64,000 nucleotides of DNA from Actinoplanes flavus (lineage in GTDB: Bacteria; Actinomycetota; Actinomycetes; Mycobacteriales; Micromonosporaceae), in contig NZ_JAGFNS010000025.1 in NCBI RefSeq assembly GCF_017592555.1, positions 1-64,000 of the forward strand, written 5' to 3'. The notes below the pieces were generated by a model that did no database searches, was not told where the DNA came from, and worked only from the letters and a program-made list of their open reading frames with translations. Positions 17,708-28,929 of the stretch are shown in pieces. A program made the translations under genes and the position numbers. Every line of letters begins with the position of its first letter. Position 1 is the stretch's first letter.

Positions 17708-17845
17708 TCAGGCCGACAGCTGGCCGCGGCCCTTGGACCGGCGGGCAGACAGGATGGCGCGACCGGCACGGGTGCGCATGCGCAGCCGGAAGCCGTGGGT
17801 CTTGGCACGCCGGCGGTTGTTCGGCTGGTAGGTGCGCTTGCTCAC
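17708..17845 (-). CDS. rpmH: 50S ribosomal protein L34
   Basis: A 45-residue L34 with the complete family sequence from SKRTYQPNNRRRAKTHGFRL to RRSKGRGQLSA. The GTG start is at 17843-17845. It is the first gene of the minus-strand cluster; the promoter must lie in the gap towards dnaA. Confidence 0.97.
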   Translation of the reverse strand: MSKRTYQPNNRRRAKTHGFRLRMRTRAGRAILSARRSKGRGQLSA

Positions 17846-18441
17846 GTCAAAACTCCGTCTTCGTACTACGACTCTGGGGGCATCATGCGCTGCAAGACGC
17901 CACTTTAGCAGAGCGCGGCGGAGCAACCGCCCAACCCTACGCAGGGCCCCCGGGGTGGTCAACCATATCCTGGGTCGGCACGCCGACATGGGCGGGCAGC
18001 GATCGCCTGGCAGGTCTTTCCGTGCACAAAGTGAATCTTTTCCCGCGCGCGTGCGGTGGATGGCCCGGACGGCGGTTGAAGTCCACCTGTCGCCGCTGTT
18101 AGCGTGCGCGGTTGCTGGTCTCATCCGGCCGTTCGCAGCCCGCGAAGCGGCGGCCAAAACCGGACAAGCAGGTGGATCGTTCGCCACGGTGAGCCTGTTT
18201 ACCGCCCGCGCCAACTACAGGCTCCGGTAAATCTGCCGACCATCCGGCCGGGAGCGGCCACCGGCACTGACCCAGGTTGTGGATAACCTGTGGATAGCTG
18301 GTGGCGCCGTGCGTGTTCAGCACGTTAACTGTGCTGGGTTGGGGGACGCCGGCCGGTTGCCCGTCACGGGGCGCCGACAGGCACAGGCGAAAGGCCGGAC
18401 AAGGCCCACCGGGGGTCGGTGGCGATGGGGGTGGCGCGGCG
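17846..18441. other. rpmH-dnaA divergent intergenic region
   Basis: About 600 bp separating the divergent rpmH and dnaA genes, holding the promoters of both. I see no gene. The only clear signals are two DnaA boxes at 18278-18297. A T-rich spot near 18038 may be part of a promoter, but I cannot assign -35/-10 elements with confidence. Confidence 0.6.
18278..18297. promoter_or_regulatory. Two DnaA boxes upstream of dnaA
   Basis: TGTGGATAA (18278-18286, perfect inverted box) and TGTGGATAG (18289-18297, one mismatch) lie about 150 bp before the dnaA start. Binding of DnaA here would give autoregulation, as known in other bacteria. Confidence 0.75.
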
Positions 18442-20280
18442 GTGGCCGAGCAGGTCGACCTGGGCAAGTTGTGGCGTGAGACGTTGGACGAGCTGTCCGA
18501 CGAGATCGCGTCACGGCAGCAGCGCGCCTATCTACAGTTCACCCGGCTGCGGGCGATAGTCGAGGACACGGCTCTCCTATCGGTTCCGGACACGTACACC
18601 CGCGACATCATCGAGTCGCGGCTGCGCCCGGCGATCACCGAAGCCCTCAGCCGCCGGCTCAGCCGGCCCATTCAGGTGGCGGTCACGGTCCGGCCTCCGG
18701 AGGACGGCTCCGGCATGCCGGGCACCGTCTACGGCACCCCGGCCGAGCCGGCCGCCGGTCCGATGGTGGACCCGCAGCCACGGCACTATGCCGAGAACGG
18801 GCCCTTTCAGCCGGAGCTGCCGGGCTATCCGGGCTCGCAGCTGATGCCCGAACCGCCGCCCTACCAGGGGCCCGCCTTCGGTCCGGCCGAGCACGCGCCG
18901 GAGCCGTACCCGACCGGGTCGGCACAGCACTCCGCTCCACAGGCGCCGTTCTCCCGGGGGGTCCCGACCGCCCGCGACGGTCAGGAGGCGCTCTTCGCCG
19001 ACCCGATGCCACCGGCGGCGCCGCCGGTGAACCGGTCCCCGGCCGCGCCGCCGGCCGAGAAGGAGCAGCCCAACGACGCGGTCGCGCACCGGATGGCGGC
19101 CGACGCCGCCCAGTTGCGGCACAACGACCGGCCGATGCCCGGTCCGGACCGCCGCGACGACGTACCGAGCCGGGCCGGTGACAACGGGCCGGGCCGTCCG
19201 CCGATCGATCTGCGGGGTCCGGGCACCACGCCGCGGCCCGGTGGGCAGGACGGCAACCGGCTCAACCCGAAGTACATGTTCGAGACGTTCGTCATCGGCT
19301 CGTCCAACCGGTTCGCGCACGCCGCGGCGGTCGCGGTCGCGGAGTCGCCGGCGAAGGCGTACAACCCGCTGTTCATCTACGGCAGCTCCGGGCTGGGCAA
19401 GACCCACCTCCTGCACGCGATCGGGCACTACGCCACCACCCTCGGGCACGCGCGCTCAGTGCGCTACGTGTCGACCGAGGAGTTCACCAACGATTTCATC
19501 AACAGCCTGCGGGACGACAAGACGCAGGCGTTCCAGCGCCGCTACCGCGACGTCGACATCCTGCTGATCGACGACATCCAGTTCCTGGAGAACCGCGAGC
19601 GGACGCAGGAGGAGTTCTTCCACACCTTCAACACGCTCCACAACGCCAACAAGCAGATCGTGATCAGCTCGGACCGCTCGCCGCGCCAGCTGGCCACCCT
19701 CGAAGACCGGATGCGCACCCGCTTCGAGTGGGGTCTGCTGGCCGACATCCAGCCGCCCGACCTCGAGACGCGTATCGCGATTCTGCAGAAGAAGGCCGCG
19801 CAGGAGCGGATGTACGCCCCCGATGACGTACTCGAGTTCATCGCGTCCCGGGTCTCCAACTCGATCCGCGAGCTCGAGGGCGCCCTCATCCGGGTGACCG
19901 CGTTCGCCAGCCTCACCCGCTCGCCGGTGCAGCTCTCGCTGGCCGAGGAGGTGCTGCGCGACTTCATGCCGGACGGCGCCGGCCCGGAGATCACCGCCGA
20001 CCAGATCATGGTTTCGACCGCCGACTACTTCGGCGTCTCCCTGGAGGACCTGCGCGGGCACTCACGCAGCCGGGTGCTGGTCAACGCCCGCCAGGTGGCC
20101 ATGTACCTCTGCCGGGAACTGACCGATCTCTCGCTGCCCCGCATCGGGCAGGCCTTCGGCGGCCGCGACCACACCACGGTGATGCACGCCGACCGCAAGA
20201 TCCGCCAGCACATGGCCGAGCGCCGGTCGCTCTACAACCAGATCGCCGAGCTGACCAACCGGATCAAACAGAACACCTGA
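18442..20280 (+). CDS. dnaA: Chromosomal replication initiator DnaA
   Basis: A 612-residue initiator that binds DnaA boxes and opens oriC. Domain I covers about 1-90 (DLGKLWRETLDELSDEI). Domain II is a very long Pro/Gly-rich linker of about 180 residues (about 95-270), typical of filamentous actinobacteria. The AAA+ domain has Walker A GSSGLGKTHLL at about 314-324 and Walker B ILLIDDIQFL. Domain IV has the DNA-binding helix-turn-helix, ending with FGGRDHTTVMHA (Asp about 576). I chose the GTG at 18442 because it begins the conserved MAEQVDLGKLW N-terminus and gives the family length; the open frame upstream has no family match. oriC follows directly. Confidence 0.97.
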   Translation: MAEQVDLGKLWRETLDELSDEIASRQQRAYLQFTRLRAIVEDTALLSVPDTYTRDIIESRLRPAITEALSRRLSRPIQVAVTVRPPEDGSGMPGTVYGTPAEPAAGPMVDPQPRHYAENGPFQPELPGYPGSQLMPEPPPYQGPAFGPAEHAPEPYPTGSAQHSAPQAPFSRGVPTARDGQEALFADPMPPAAPPVNRSPAAPPAEKEQPNDAVAHRMAADAAQLRHNDRPMPGPDRRDDVPSRAGDNGPGRPPIDLRGPGTTPRPGGQDGNRLNPKYMFETFVIGSSNRFAHAAAVAVAESPAKAYNPLFIYGSSGLGKTHLLHAIGHYATTLGHARSVRYVSTEEFTNDFINSLRDDKTQAFQRRYRDVDILLIDDIQFLENRERTQEEFFHTFNTLHNANKQIVISSDRSPRQLATLEDRMRTRFEWGLLADIQPPDLETRIAILQKKAAQERMYAPDDVLEFIASRVSNSIRELEGALIRVTAFASLTRSPVQLSLAEEVLRDFMPDGAGPEITADQIMVSTADYFGVSLEDLRGHSRSRVLVNARQVAMYLCRELTDLSLPRIGQAFGGRDHTTVMHADRKIRQHMAERRSLYNQIAELTNRIKQNT

Positions 20281-20499
20281 GGGGTACGGCGTACGCGCGC
20301 TCGACCGCACCACGTGGCGGGCGCCTCGCGATGCCCGGCAAGCTGCCGGGGCACGCCCTCACGCACCCGCCGGGCGGTGCTGCCCACTCACCCCGCGACC
20401 GGCCACGCCCTCGCACGGGACGGTGTGGAGAAGGGCGGGCTTCCGTCGTACCGCATGGATCTCCGCCTGAGCCGGACCGGCTCGCTCACCGGGACCATC

Positions 20500-21225
20500 C
20501 ACGGGTTATCCCCAGCCGCATCGGGCCGCACCGGCCTCAAAAGGCAGTTACCCACAGGGTCGCACAGAATGTGCGACGGGATACGCACAGCCTCTGAGCT
20601 GCGGTTTTTCTACTTACCCACAGTTTTCCACGAGTTCTACACGGGGTTGTCCACAGGTTATACCCAGATCATTAGCAAAATCTGAAGACATTGAAGCTAG
20701 TGACTTCCTTTTCGTGAGTGCGCTGAAGGCCAAGTTGTCAACGTCGCGACGTGACAGTTTCGTGCCAACGTTATCCACAGTCGTCCACAGGCATCCACAG
20801 GCCGTCTCCCCAGACAGTGGATAACTCCTGACACCTCAACCCACAGAAGTGGATAACTCCTGTGGAAATCGATGTGGACAGTCACGAACAGTAGTTGTTG
20901 ATCTCACAGGCTGTGGACGCCTGTGGATTACCTGTTGAAGGTTCTGGGGACAACGTGTCGGTAGCGTCCCTGCGTTATACACAGGGCGGGGGATAAGCCC
21001 GGTGGATAACCTGGGGATAGCCTGGGGACAGCGGTGGACAACTCTCGCTGCGTCGGCGACTGTGGACAACGACCCGGGTTTATACCCCGGTTACCCACAT
21101 GTAAATCACCGGTGGATAACCCCGTCACCAGCGCAAACGCGAGTTATCCACAGAATGCACAGCCCCTATGAAGACGATGAAGTTATCTCTTCTAAGAAAA
21201 CAAAAACCAATCATCAGCGTTGTGG
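20500..21225. other. oriC: Replication origin oriC
   Basis: The dnaA-dnaN gap is packed with DnaA boxes. Forward-type boxes are at 20548, 20614, 20647 (TTGTCCACA), 20771 (perfect TTATCCACA), 20781, 20791, 21091 and 21144 (perfect). Inverted boxes are at 20816, 20848, 20873, 20912, 20922, 21001, 21033, 21061 (perfect TGTGGACAA) and 21111. That is at least 16 boxes, some with one or two changes, over about 600 bp. The left group mostly points one way and the middle group the other. An AT-rich stretch at about 21166-21219 next to the last perfect box is the best unwinding-element candidate; a second AT-rich spot is at 20660-20710. Confidence 0.95.
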
Positions 21226-21368
21226 AAGGTGTGGATGGGCTGGTTCCGGCTCGCCACGCCTCGGGCTCGACTGCATGGCACCGGGGTCGGGCACACAGCG
21301 ATACCGCCGGAGCCATAGAGTTCAGTGGGGTCTTAGCCCCCTGTATGAGGACGCATCGCGGAGGAAGC

Positions 21369-22502
21369 ATGAAGTTCCGGGTGGAGCGAGACGCACTCGC
21401 CGACGCCGTGGCCTGGACAGCCAAGAGCCTGCCCAGCCGGCCCTCGGTGCCGGTGCTCGCCGGCGTCCTGCTGCGGGTCACCGACGGCCGCCTGCAGGTG
21501 TCGGGGTTCGATTACGAGGTCTCCAGCCAGGTGACCGTCGAGGTGCAGGCCGACGCGGAGGGCGCCGCCCTGGTCTCCGGCCGCCTGCTCGCCGAGATCA
21601 CCAAGGCGCTGCCGGGCAAGCCGGTGGACATCGCCGCCGTCGGCGCGCATCTCGAGCTGGTGTGCGGCAGCGCCCGGTTCACCCTGCCGACCATGCCGGT
21701 CGAGGACTACCCGACCCTGCCGGACATGCCGTCCAGCGCGGGCACCGTCGACGCGGCCGCCTTCGCCTCCGCCGTCTCGCAGGTCGCGATCGCCGCCGGC
21801 CGGGACGAGACCCTGCCGATGATGACCGGTGTGCGGCTGGAGCTGAACGGCTCGACCATGGCGCTGCTGGCCACCGACCGCTACCGCCTGGCCATGCGGG
21901 AGATCGAGTGGACCCCCGACGACCCGGAGATCAGCCACAACGCGCTGGTGCCGGCCAAGACGCTGAACGACACCGCGAAGGCCCTCGGCCCGACCGGTGG
22001 CGCCGTCACCCTGGCACTGACCCAGGGCAAGGCCGGTGAGGGCATGATCGGGTTCGCCGGTGGCACCCGGCGCACCACCAGCCGCCTGCTCGACGGGGCG
22101 AACTACCCGCCGGTGCGCTCGCTCTTCCCGGCCTCGCACAACGCCGAGGCCCGGGTCGGTGTGGCCGCCCTGGTCGAGGTGGTCCGCCGGGTGGCCCTGG
22201 TCGCCGAGCGGCAGACCCCGGTGCTGCTGAGTTTCAGCGAGGACGGGCTGGTGGTCGAGGCCGGTGGCACCGAGGAGGCCCGCGCCAGCGAGGCGATGGA
22301 GGCGGAGTTCACCGGTGAGGCGCTGACGATCGGGTTCAACCCGCAGTACCTGATCGACGGCCTGCAGAACCTGGGAGCACCGACCGCGGTGTTCGCCTTC
22401 GTCGACGCGTTCAAGCCCGCTGTGATCTCGCCCGCTGGCGAAAGTGGCGAAATCATCCCGGGTTACCGCTATCTGATCATGCCGATTCGAGTGACTCGCT
22501 GA
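21369..22502 (+). CDS. dnaN: DNA polymerase III beta sliding clamp
   Basis: A 377-residue clamp subunit with the normal three-fold repeated architecture: it starts MKFRVERDALADAVAWTAKS and ends with the family YRYLIMPIRVTR. It forms the ring that tethers polymerase III to DNA. The ATG at 21369 has GGAGGA just upstream; the open frame continues further up but into the origin, with no family similarity. It is the first gene after oriC. Confidence 0.97.
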   Translation: MKFRVERDALADAVAWTAKSLPSRPSVPVLAGVLLRVTDGRLQVSGFDYEVSSQVTVEVQADAEGAALVSGRLLAEITKALPGKPVDIAAVGAHLELVCGSARFTLPTMPVEDYPTLPDMPSSAGTVDAAAFASAVSQVAIAAGRDETLPMMTGVRLELNGSTMALLATDRYRLAMREIEWTPDDPEISHNALVPAKTLNDTAKALGPTGGAVTLALTQGKAGEGMIGFAGGTRRTTSRLLDGANYPPVRSLFPASHNAEARVGVAALVEVVRRVALVAERQTPVLLSFSEDGLVVEAGGTEEARASEAMEAEFTGEALTIGFNPQYLIDGLQNLGAPTAVFAFVDAFKPAVISPAGESGEIIPGYRYLIMPIRVTR

Positions 22503-22541
22503 TACTGAGCTTGAACCAATCGCTCATCTAGGGAGATCACC

Positions 22542-23414
22542 ATGCAACTCGGCCTGATCGGTCTCGGCCGCATGGGTGGCAACATGCGGGAACGACTGCG
22601 TGCAGCGGGGCACGAGGTCATCGGTTTCGACCACAACGCGGACAAGAGCGACGTAGCAAACCTGGCTGAGCTGGTCGAGAAGCTGGCGGCTCCACGCGTC
22701 GTATGGACCATGGTGCCAGCCGGCAAGATCACCGAGGACACCATCGACGCGCTCTCGGACCTGCTCTCCGAGGGCGACATCGTGATCGACGGCGGGAACT
22801 CGAAGTTCACCGACGACGCCCCGCGTGCCGCGCGCCTGAAGACGAAGGGCATCCACTACCTCGACGTCGGCGTCTCCGGCGGCGTCTGGGGCATCACCAA
22901 CGGCTACGCGCTGATGGTCGGCGGCGAGGCCGCTCAGGTGGAGCACTGCAAGCCGATCTTCGAGGCGCTCAAGCCGGCCGGTGAGTTCGGTTTCGCGCAC
23001 GCCGGCACGCACGGCGCCGGCCACTACGCCAAGATGATCCACAACGGCATCGAGTACGGCATGATGCAGGCGTACGGCGAGGGTTACGAGATCCTCCTGG
23101 CGTCCGAGCTCGTCGACGACGTGCCGGCCGTCATCAAGAGTTGGCGCGAGGGCAGCGTCGTCAAATCGTGGCTGCTGGACCTGCTGGACCGGGCGCTCGA
23201 CGAGGATCCGACCCTGGCCAACCTCAAGGGCTACGTCGAGGACACCGGTGAGGGCCGCTGGACGGTCGACGAGGCGGTCCGTCTCGCCGTTCCGGCCCAC
23301 GTCCTGGCCGCCTCGATCTTCACCCGTTTCGAGTCCCGCCAGGACGACTCGCCCGCCATGAAGGCCGTCGCCGCGCTGCGCCAGCAGTTCGGTGGCCACG
23401 CCGTCAAGCGCTGA
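22542..23414 (+). CDS. gnd: 6-phosphogluconate dehydrogenase, decarboxylating (short GndA type)
   Basis: A 290-residue enzyme oxidising 6-phosphogluconate to ribulose 5-phosphate in the pentose phosphate pathway. The dinucleotide fold is GLIGLGRMGGNM (4-15). The substrate and catalytic region are GGVWGITNGYALMVGG and GAGHYAKMIHNGIEYG. At about 290 residues it is the short bacterial form, which usually prefers NAD. GGGAG precedes the ATG. Its place between dnaN and recF is common in actinobacteria, and recF begins three bases after its stop. Confidence 0.95.
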   Translation: MQLGLIGLGRMGGNMRERLRAAGHEVIGFDHNADKSDVANLAELVEKLAAPRVVWTMVPAGKITEDTIDALSDLLSEGDIVIDGGNSKFTDDAPRAARLKTKGIHYLDVGVSGGVWGITNGYALMVGGEAAQVEHCKPIFEALKPAGEFGFAHAGTHGAGHYAKMIHNGIEYGMMQAYGEGYEILLASELVDDVPAVIKSWREGSVVKSWLLDLLDRALDEDPTLANLKGYVEDTGEGRWTVDEAVRLAVPAHVLAASIFTRFESRQDDSPAMKAVAALRQQFGGHAVKR

Positions 23415-23417
23415 TCC

Positions 23418-24548
23418 ATGCACGTACGCCGGGTCGAGCTCACCGACTTCCGTTCCTATGAGCGGGTGGCGGTCGATCTCGATCCCGGCGTGTCCGTGCT
23501 CGTCGGCCAGAACGGGATGGGCAAGACCAACCTTGTCGAGGCACTCGGCTACGTGGCCACTCTGGACAGTCATCGGGTGGCCACCGACGCGCCGCTGGTG
23601 CGGGCCGGCGCCTCCTCGGCGGTGATCCGCTGCGCGATCGTCCACGAGGCCCGCGAGTTGCTGGTCGAGCTGGAGATCGTGCCGGGCCGGGCGAACCGTG
23701 CCCGGCTCAACCGTTCACCGGTGCGGCGGCCGCGGGAGGTGCTCGGCGCCCTGCGGATGGTGCTGTTCGCCCCGGAGGACCTGGAACTCGTCCGTGGCGA
23801 TCCGTCCGAGCGCCGCCGGTATCTCGACGATCTGCTGGTCGCCCGGCAACCCCGGTACGCCGGGGTGCGGGCCGACTACGACCGGGTGGTGAAGCAGCGC
23901 AACGCGTTGCTGCGGACCGCCTACCTGACCCGCAAGGTGGGCGGCACCCGTGGACAGGACCTGTCCACCCTCGCGGTCTGGGACCAGCATCTGGCGTACC
24001 ACGGCGCCGAGCTGCTGGCCGGGCGTCTGGAGCTGGCGGCGGCGCTGGGGCCGCACCTGACGAAGGCGTACGACGCGGTCGCCGCCGGACGGTCGGCGGC
24101 GGTGATCGGGTACGCGTCCCGGCTGGGCGAGTCGTTGCCCACCGACCGGTCGGCGCTGGAGGCGATGATCCTGGAGTCGCTGGCCGAGCGCCGGACGGCC
24201 GAGATCGAGCGCGGGACGACGCTGGTCGGCCCGCATCGCGACGACCTCTCGCTGCACCTGGGCGAACTGCCCACCAAGGGGTACGCGAGCCACGGCGAAT
24301 CCTGGTCGTTCGCACTGGCGTTGCGGCTCGCGGCGTACGACCTGCTGCGCTCGGACGGGATCGAGCCGGTGCTGGCCCTCGACGACGTCTTCGCCGAGCT
24401 GGACACCGATCGCCGGGAAAGGCTGGCGGCCCTGGTGTCGGACGCGGCACAGTTGCTGGTGACCTGCGCGGTGCCCGAGGATGTGCCGGCCGGCCTGCGG
24501 GGCGCGCGCTACGACGTCGGGACGGGAGCGGTGACCCGTGTTTCCTGA
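23418..24548 (+). CDS. recF: DNA replication and repair protein RecF
   Basis: A 376-residue SMC-like ATPase that acts with RecO and RecR to load RecA at gaps. Walker A is VLVGQNGMGKTNLVEAL at about 28-44. The early YERVAVDLDPG and the late Walker B LALDDVFAELDTDRRERL are present. The family motif WDQHLAYHGAELL is also seen. It is coupled with dciA, which begins 11 bases before the recF stop. Confidence 0.96.
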   Translation: MHVRRVELTDFRSYERVAVDLDPGVSVLVGQNGMGKTNLVEALGYVATLDSHRVATDAPLVRAGASSAVIRCAIVHEARELLVELEIVPGRANRARLNRSPVRRPREVLGALRMVLFAPEDLELVRGDPSERRRYLDDLLVARQPRYAGVRADYDRVVKQRNALLRTAYLTRKVGGTRGQDLSTLAVWDQHLAYHGAELLAGRLELAAALGPHLTKAYDAVAAGRSAAVIGYASRLGESLPTDRSALEAMILESLAERRTAEIERGTTLVGPHRDDLSLHLGELPTKGYASHGESWSFALALRLAAYDLLRSDGIEPVLALDDVFAELDTDRRERLAALVSDAAQLLVTCAVPEDVPAGLRGARYDVGTGAVTRVS

Positions 24549-25248
24549 CTCTGACCGGGAACGTTTATCCGGACGGAAGCCTGCCCGGGCCGAGGAGCCC
24601 CCTCAGCGCCTCGAGGACGCCCTCGGGGATCTCTGGGTGGGGGTGGATGAGGCCCGGGAGCTTCGAGGCGCTGTGCGGGGCGCTGAGCGCGCCGACCGTA
24701 CCCCGGAGAAAGGCCCGGACGATCCACAGGCTGTGGAGAACGACGGCCTTGCCGGACCGGAACTGGCCCGGGCCGTGCTGGACGCCGCGCTCGCGCGGCG
24801 ACGCGAGGCCGCGCGCACGCCGCGCAAACGGACCGGAACCGGACAGGGCAGCGGGCGACGGCTGCGCGGCTACTCCGGACCGGGCCCGGATCCGCGCGAT
24901 CCGCAGCCGTTCGGGGTGATGCTGGAGCGCCTCATGCGGGCCCGCGGCTGGGAGAAGCCGAAGGCCGAGGCCACCGTCTTCGGCTCGTGGGAGAAGGTCG
25001 TCGGGCCGGACATCGCGGCGCACAGCCGTCCGGTGCGGCTCGAGGGCGGTGTGCTGACCGTCGAGGCCGAATCGACCGCCTGGGCCACCCAGTTGCGGCT
25101 ACTGGCCGCCACGCTGCTGCGGAAGATCGCCGGCGAGGTCGGGAACAACGTGGTGACCCGGCTCAACATCCACGGGCCGGCGGCGCCGTCGTGGAGCCGC
25201 GGGCCGCGCCGGGTGCAGGGCCGCGGACCGCGGGACACCTACGGCTGA
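24538..25248 (+). CDS. dciA: DciA-type helicase-loading protein (DUF721)
   Basis: A 236-residue protein whose C-terminal 100 residues form a DciA/DUF721 domain: PFGVMLERLMRARGW, then VFGSWEKVVGPDIAAHSRPV, then LTVEAESTAWATQLRLLA. DciA helps load the replicative helicase DnaB in bacteria lacking DnaC or DnaI. The N-terminal 120 residues are charged and Pro/Arg-rich and probably disordered. The GTG start lies inside recF, 11 bases before its stop, so translation is coupled. Confidence 0.92.
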   Translation: MFPDSDRERLSGRKPARAEEPPQRLEDALGDLWVGVDEARELRGAVRGAERADRTPEKGPDDPQAVENDGLAGPELARAVLDAALARRREAARTPRKRTGTGQGSGRRLRGYSGPGPDPRDPQPFGVMLERLMRARGWEKPKAEATVFGSWEKVVGPDIAAHSRPVRLEGGVLTVEAESTAWATQLRLLAATLLRKIAGEVGNNVVTRLNIHGPAAPSWSRGPRRVQGRGPRDTYG

Positions 25249-25281
25249 AACCGGAACGGCGTCCGGTGCGTCTGAACCCGC

Positions 25282-25764
25282 ATGATCACGCATGTGCGCC
25301 GGATCCTGGTCCTGATGTTGCTGGTGCTCGCCCCGGTTCCGGTGGCCGCGCGGCCCGCGTGGGCGTGCTCCTGCGCGACCGGTTTCGACCCGCTGGAGCA
25401 GGCCGAGACCGCCTTCGTCGGGGTGGTCCAGGAGGTCGACGGCGACCTGTGGGATGCACGGGTCGACGTCCGGTTCACGGTCGAATCGGTGCTCAAGGGC
25501 GACCTGGGCGACACGGTGACGTTGGCTACCGAGAAGGACGAGGCGTCCTGTGGATACACGTTCGTCGAGGGCGGGCGGTACCGGGTGTACGCCAACGACG
25601 ACCGGACGAACTCGTGTGACGGCAACGAGCTGCTGGCGACCGGTGTGGAGATCGAGAGCGCCGATCGGTCCCAGATCTTCTGGGCCGGTTCGGTGCTGGT
25701 CGTGCTGGTGGTGGCGAGTGGCGTGACCTGGTTGATCCGCCACCCGCGTGCCGGTTCTCAGTAG
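25282..25764 (+). CDS. Secreted protein with CSC motif and C-terminal membrane anchor
   Basis: A 160-residue protein with a signal peptide (about 1-30: RRILVLMLLVLAPVPVAARP), cleaved close to ACSCATG. The mature N-terminus beginning with Cys-x-Cys, followed by AFVGVVQEVDG and VESVLKGDLG, resembles the netrin-like (TIMP-type) OB-fold found in some bacterial secreted proteins. Two later cysteines (CGYTF, NSCDGN) could form disulfides. A transmembrane helix (about 134-152) and a short basic tail anchor it. The function is unknown. Its stop overlaps the end of a converging gene by seven bases. Confidence 0.75.
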   Translation: MITHVRRILVLMLLVLAPVPVAARPAWACSCATGFDPLEQAETAFVGVVQEVDGDLWDARVDVRFTVESVLKGDLGDTVTLATEKDEASCGYTFVEGGRYRVYANDDRTNSCDGNELLATGVEIESADRSQIFWAGSVLVVLVVASGVTWLIRHPRAGSQ

Positions 25765-26324
25765 TCGGCGAACACCGCGAATCCGCGGTCGGCGCAGCGG
25801 CGGTAGAAACCGGCCAGCACGGCCAGTTCGGTCCGCGCGAAGCTCCAGTGCGGCGAGTTGCCGGCGTCGTCGCGCAGGGCCGCGAGCCGCTGGTCCAGCC
25901 AGCGCAGCTGCTGCTCGGCGAGCCGGCCGGCGGAGATCGCGGTACGCATGACGTCCGTGACGGTGTCGAAGGTGACCAGGTCGCCGTGCTTCTCGTGGCC
26001 CTCGACGAACCGTTCCAGGCCGCCGGCGATCCAGGCGCAGCCGTCCGGGTCGATGACCGGGTCCTCGTCCTCGGCCGCCGCCTCGGTGGCGTAGAGCACC
26101 CCCTCCAGGCCCAGGAGAAGATCGATGAGCTCGGTGTACGCGGTGGCGCGGACCGTGCCGGTCTTGGCGATGTGCAGCGCCAGCGCGCCGGTGGGCGCGG
26201 CGATCTCGGGCCGGTCGGCGATCGCTCCGAAGTCGACGAACTCGGCGGGAGCCACCGGATCGTAGTACTGGTTCGTCCGCGGCCAGTGCACCGCGACGTT
26301 GTCCAGGCCCTTGTCGTGCGCCAT
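25758..26324 (-). CDS. Hypothetical protein, 188 residues
   Basis: A soluble, mostly helical protein that I do not assign to a named family. Visible parts are an N-terminal MAHDKGLDNVAVHWPRTNQY, a central acidic segment (EAAAEDEDPVIDPDG) and a C-terminal helix-rich part containing QQLRWLDQRLAALRDDAGNS. I chose the ATG at 26324 because GGAGGGG is correctly spaced upstream; the open frame extends to 26447 without support. It converges with the CSC protein and is divergent from gyrB. Confidence 0.7.
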   Translation of the reverse strand: MAHDKGLDNVAVHWPRTNQYYDPVAPAEFVDFGAIADRPEIAAPTGALALHIAKTGTVRATAYTELIDLLLGLEGVLYATEAAAEDEDPVIDPDGCAWIAGGLERFVEGHEKHGDLVTFDTVTDVMRTAISAGRLAEQQLRWLDQRLAALRDDAGNSPHWSFARTELAVLAGFYRRCADRGFAVFADY

Positions 26325-26867
26325 CCGGGGCCACCCCTCCTCGACCTGCCCTGCGACCACCCGGCCGTCTCCGGCCCGCGCGGGCGAGGTTACGACACGG
26401 CCGCGGGACGTTGTCGAGCAGTGTGGCAGTGAGTGCGGGCCGGGCATCGCAGGCGCGCCCGAGCGGCGAAACTGCCGCAGCGTTTGCCATTGCGCGGGGC
26501 ACCAGTGGCGTGTAGGGGATTACCTGGGTAGCGCCTCAAATCGCGCTACGGCACTCTCAGGCACCCTGAAGGGGTGCCGGACCCTCGCCGATTCGTTCCG
26601 GCGGAGTAGAATCGACAGCGACCGGGAAAACTGTGCTTGACGGTCGGGCCGGCCCCCCTGCCAGCCTGCCTCGTCACGCTATGCGGTTTTTCCAGCCGAT
26701 CACGATCCGCGGGCGGTCCGCGGCGACCGGCGCGCATGGTTCCACCGGTGGTCCGCTCCTCCCCGCGGGGTCATCTCCGGTCCTCGTGCGTGCCCATGTC
26801 GTCGCCGGGCCGGCCCGCCAACCCCGTTGCGGGGCCGTTCCGGCCCGGCGCGAGAAAGTGGCCGAGG
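26325..26867. other. Long leader upstream of gyrB
   Basis: About 540 bp without a gene. A TAGAAT hexamer at 26607-26612 is a possible -10 element for gyrB, though no good -35 is visible. A small hairpin, GGCACCC with GGGTGCC, sits at about 26560-26579. The promoter of the divergent hypothetical gene must also lie here. Confidence 0.5.
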
Positions 26868-28820
<1,953 letters not shown>

Positions 28821-28864
28821 GTCCGGGGAGCCGTATCCACAGCTTGCACCGCATTTCCACAACG

Positions 28865-28873
28865 TTATCCACA
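28865..28873. promoter_or_regulatory. DnaA box between gyrB and gyrA
   Basis: A perfect TTATCCACA lies 57 bp before the gyrA start, with a TATCCACAG near 28834. It could let DnaA influence gyrA transcription; this is inference. Confidence 0.6.
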
Positions 28874-28929
28874 GCTATATGCCCGTTCTGGTCGTATTTG
28901 CCTGGCATCACCTTGAGTAAGGGTTAAAA

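Noticed and set aside
22542..23414. gnd as a transferred insertion in the dnaN-recF operon
   Set aside because: This order is widespread in actinobacteria and base use matches its neighbours.
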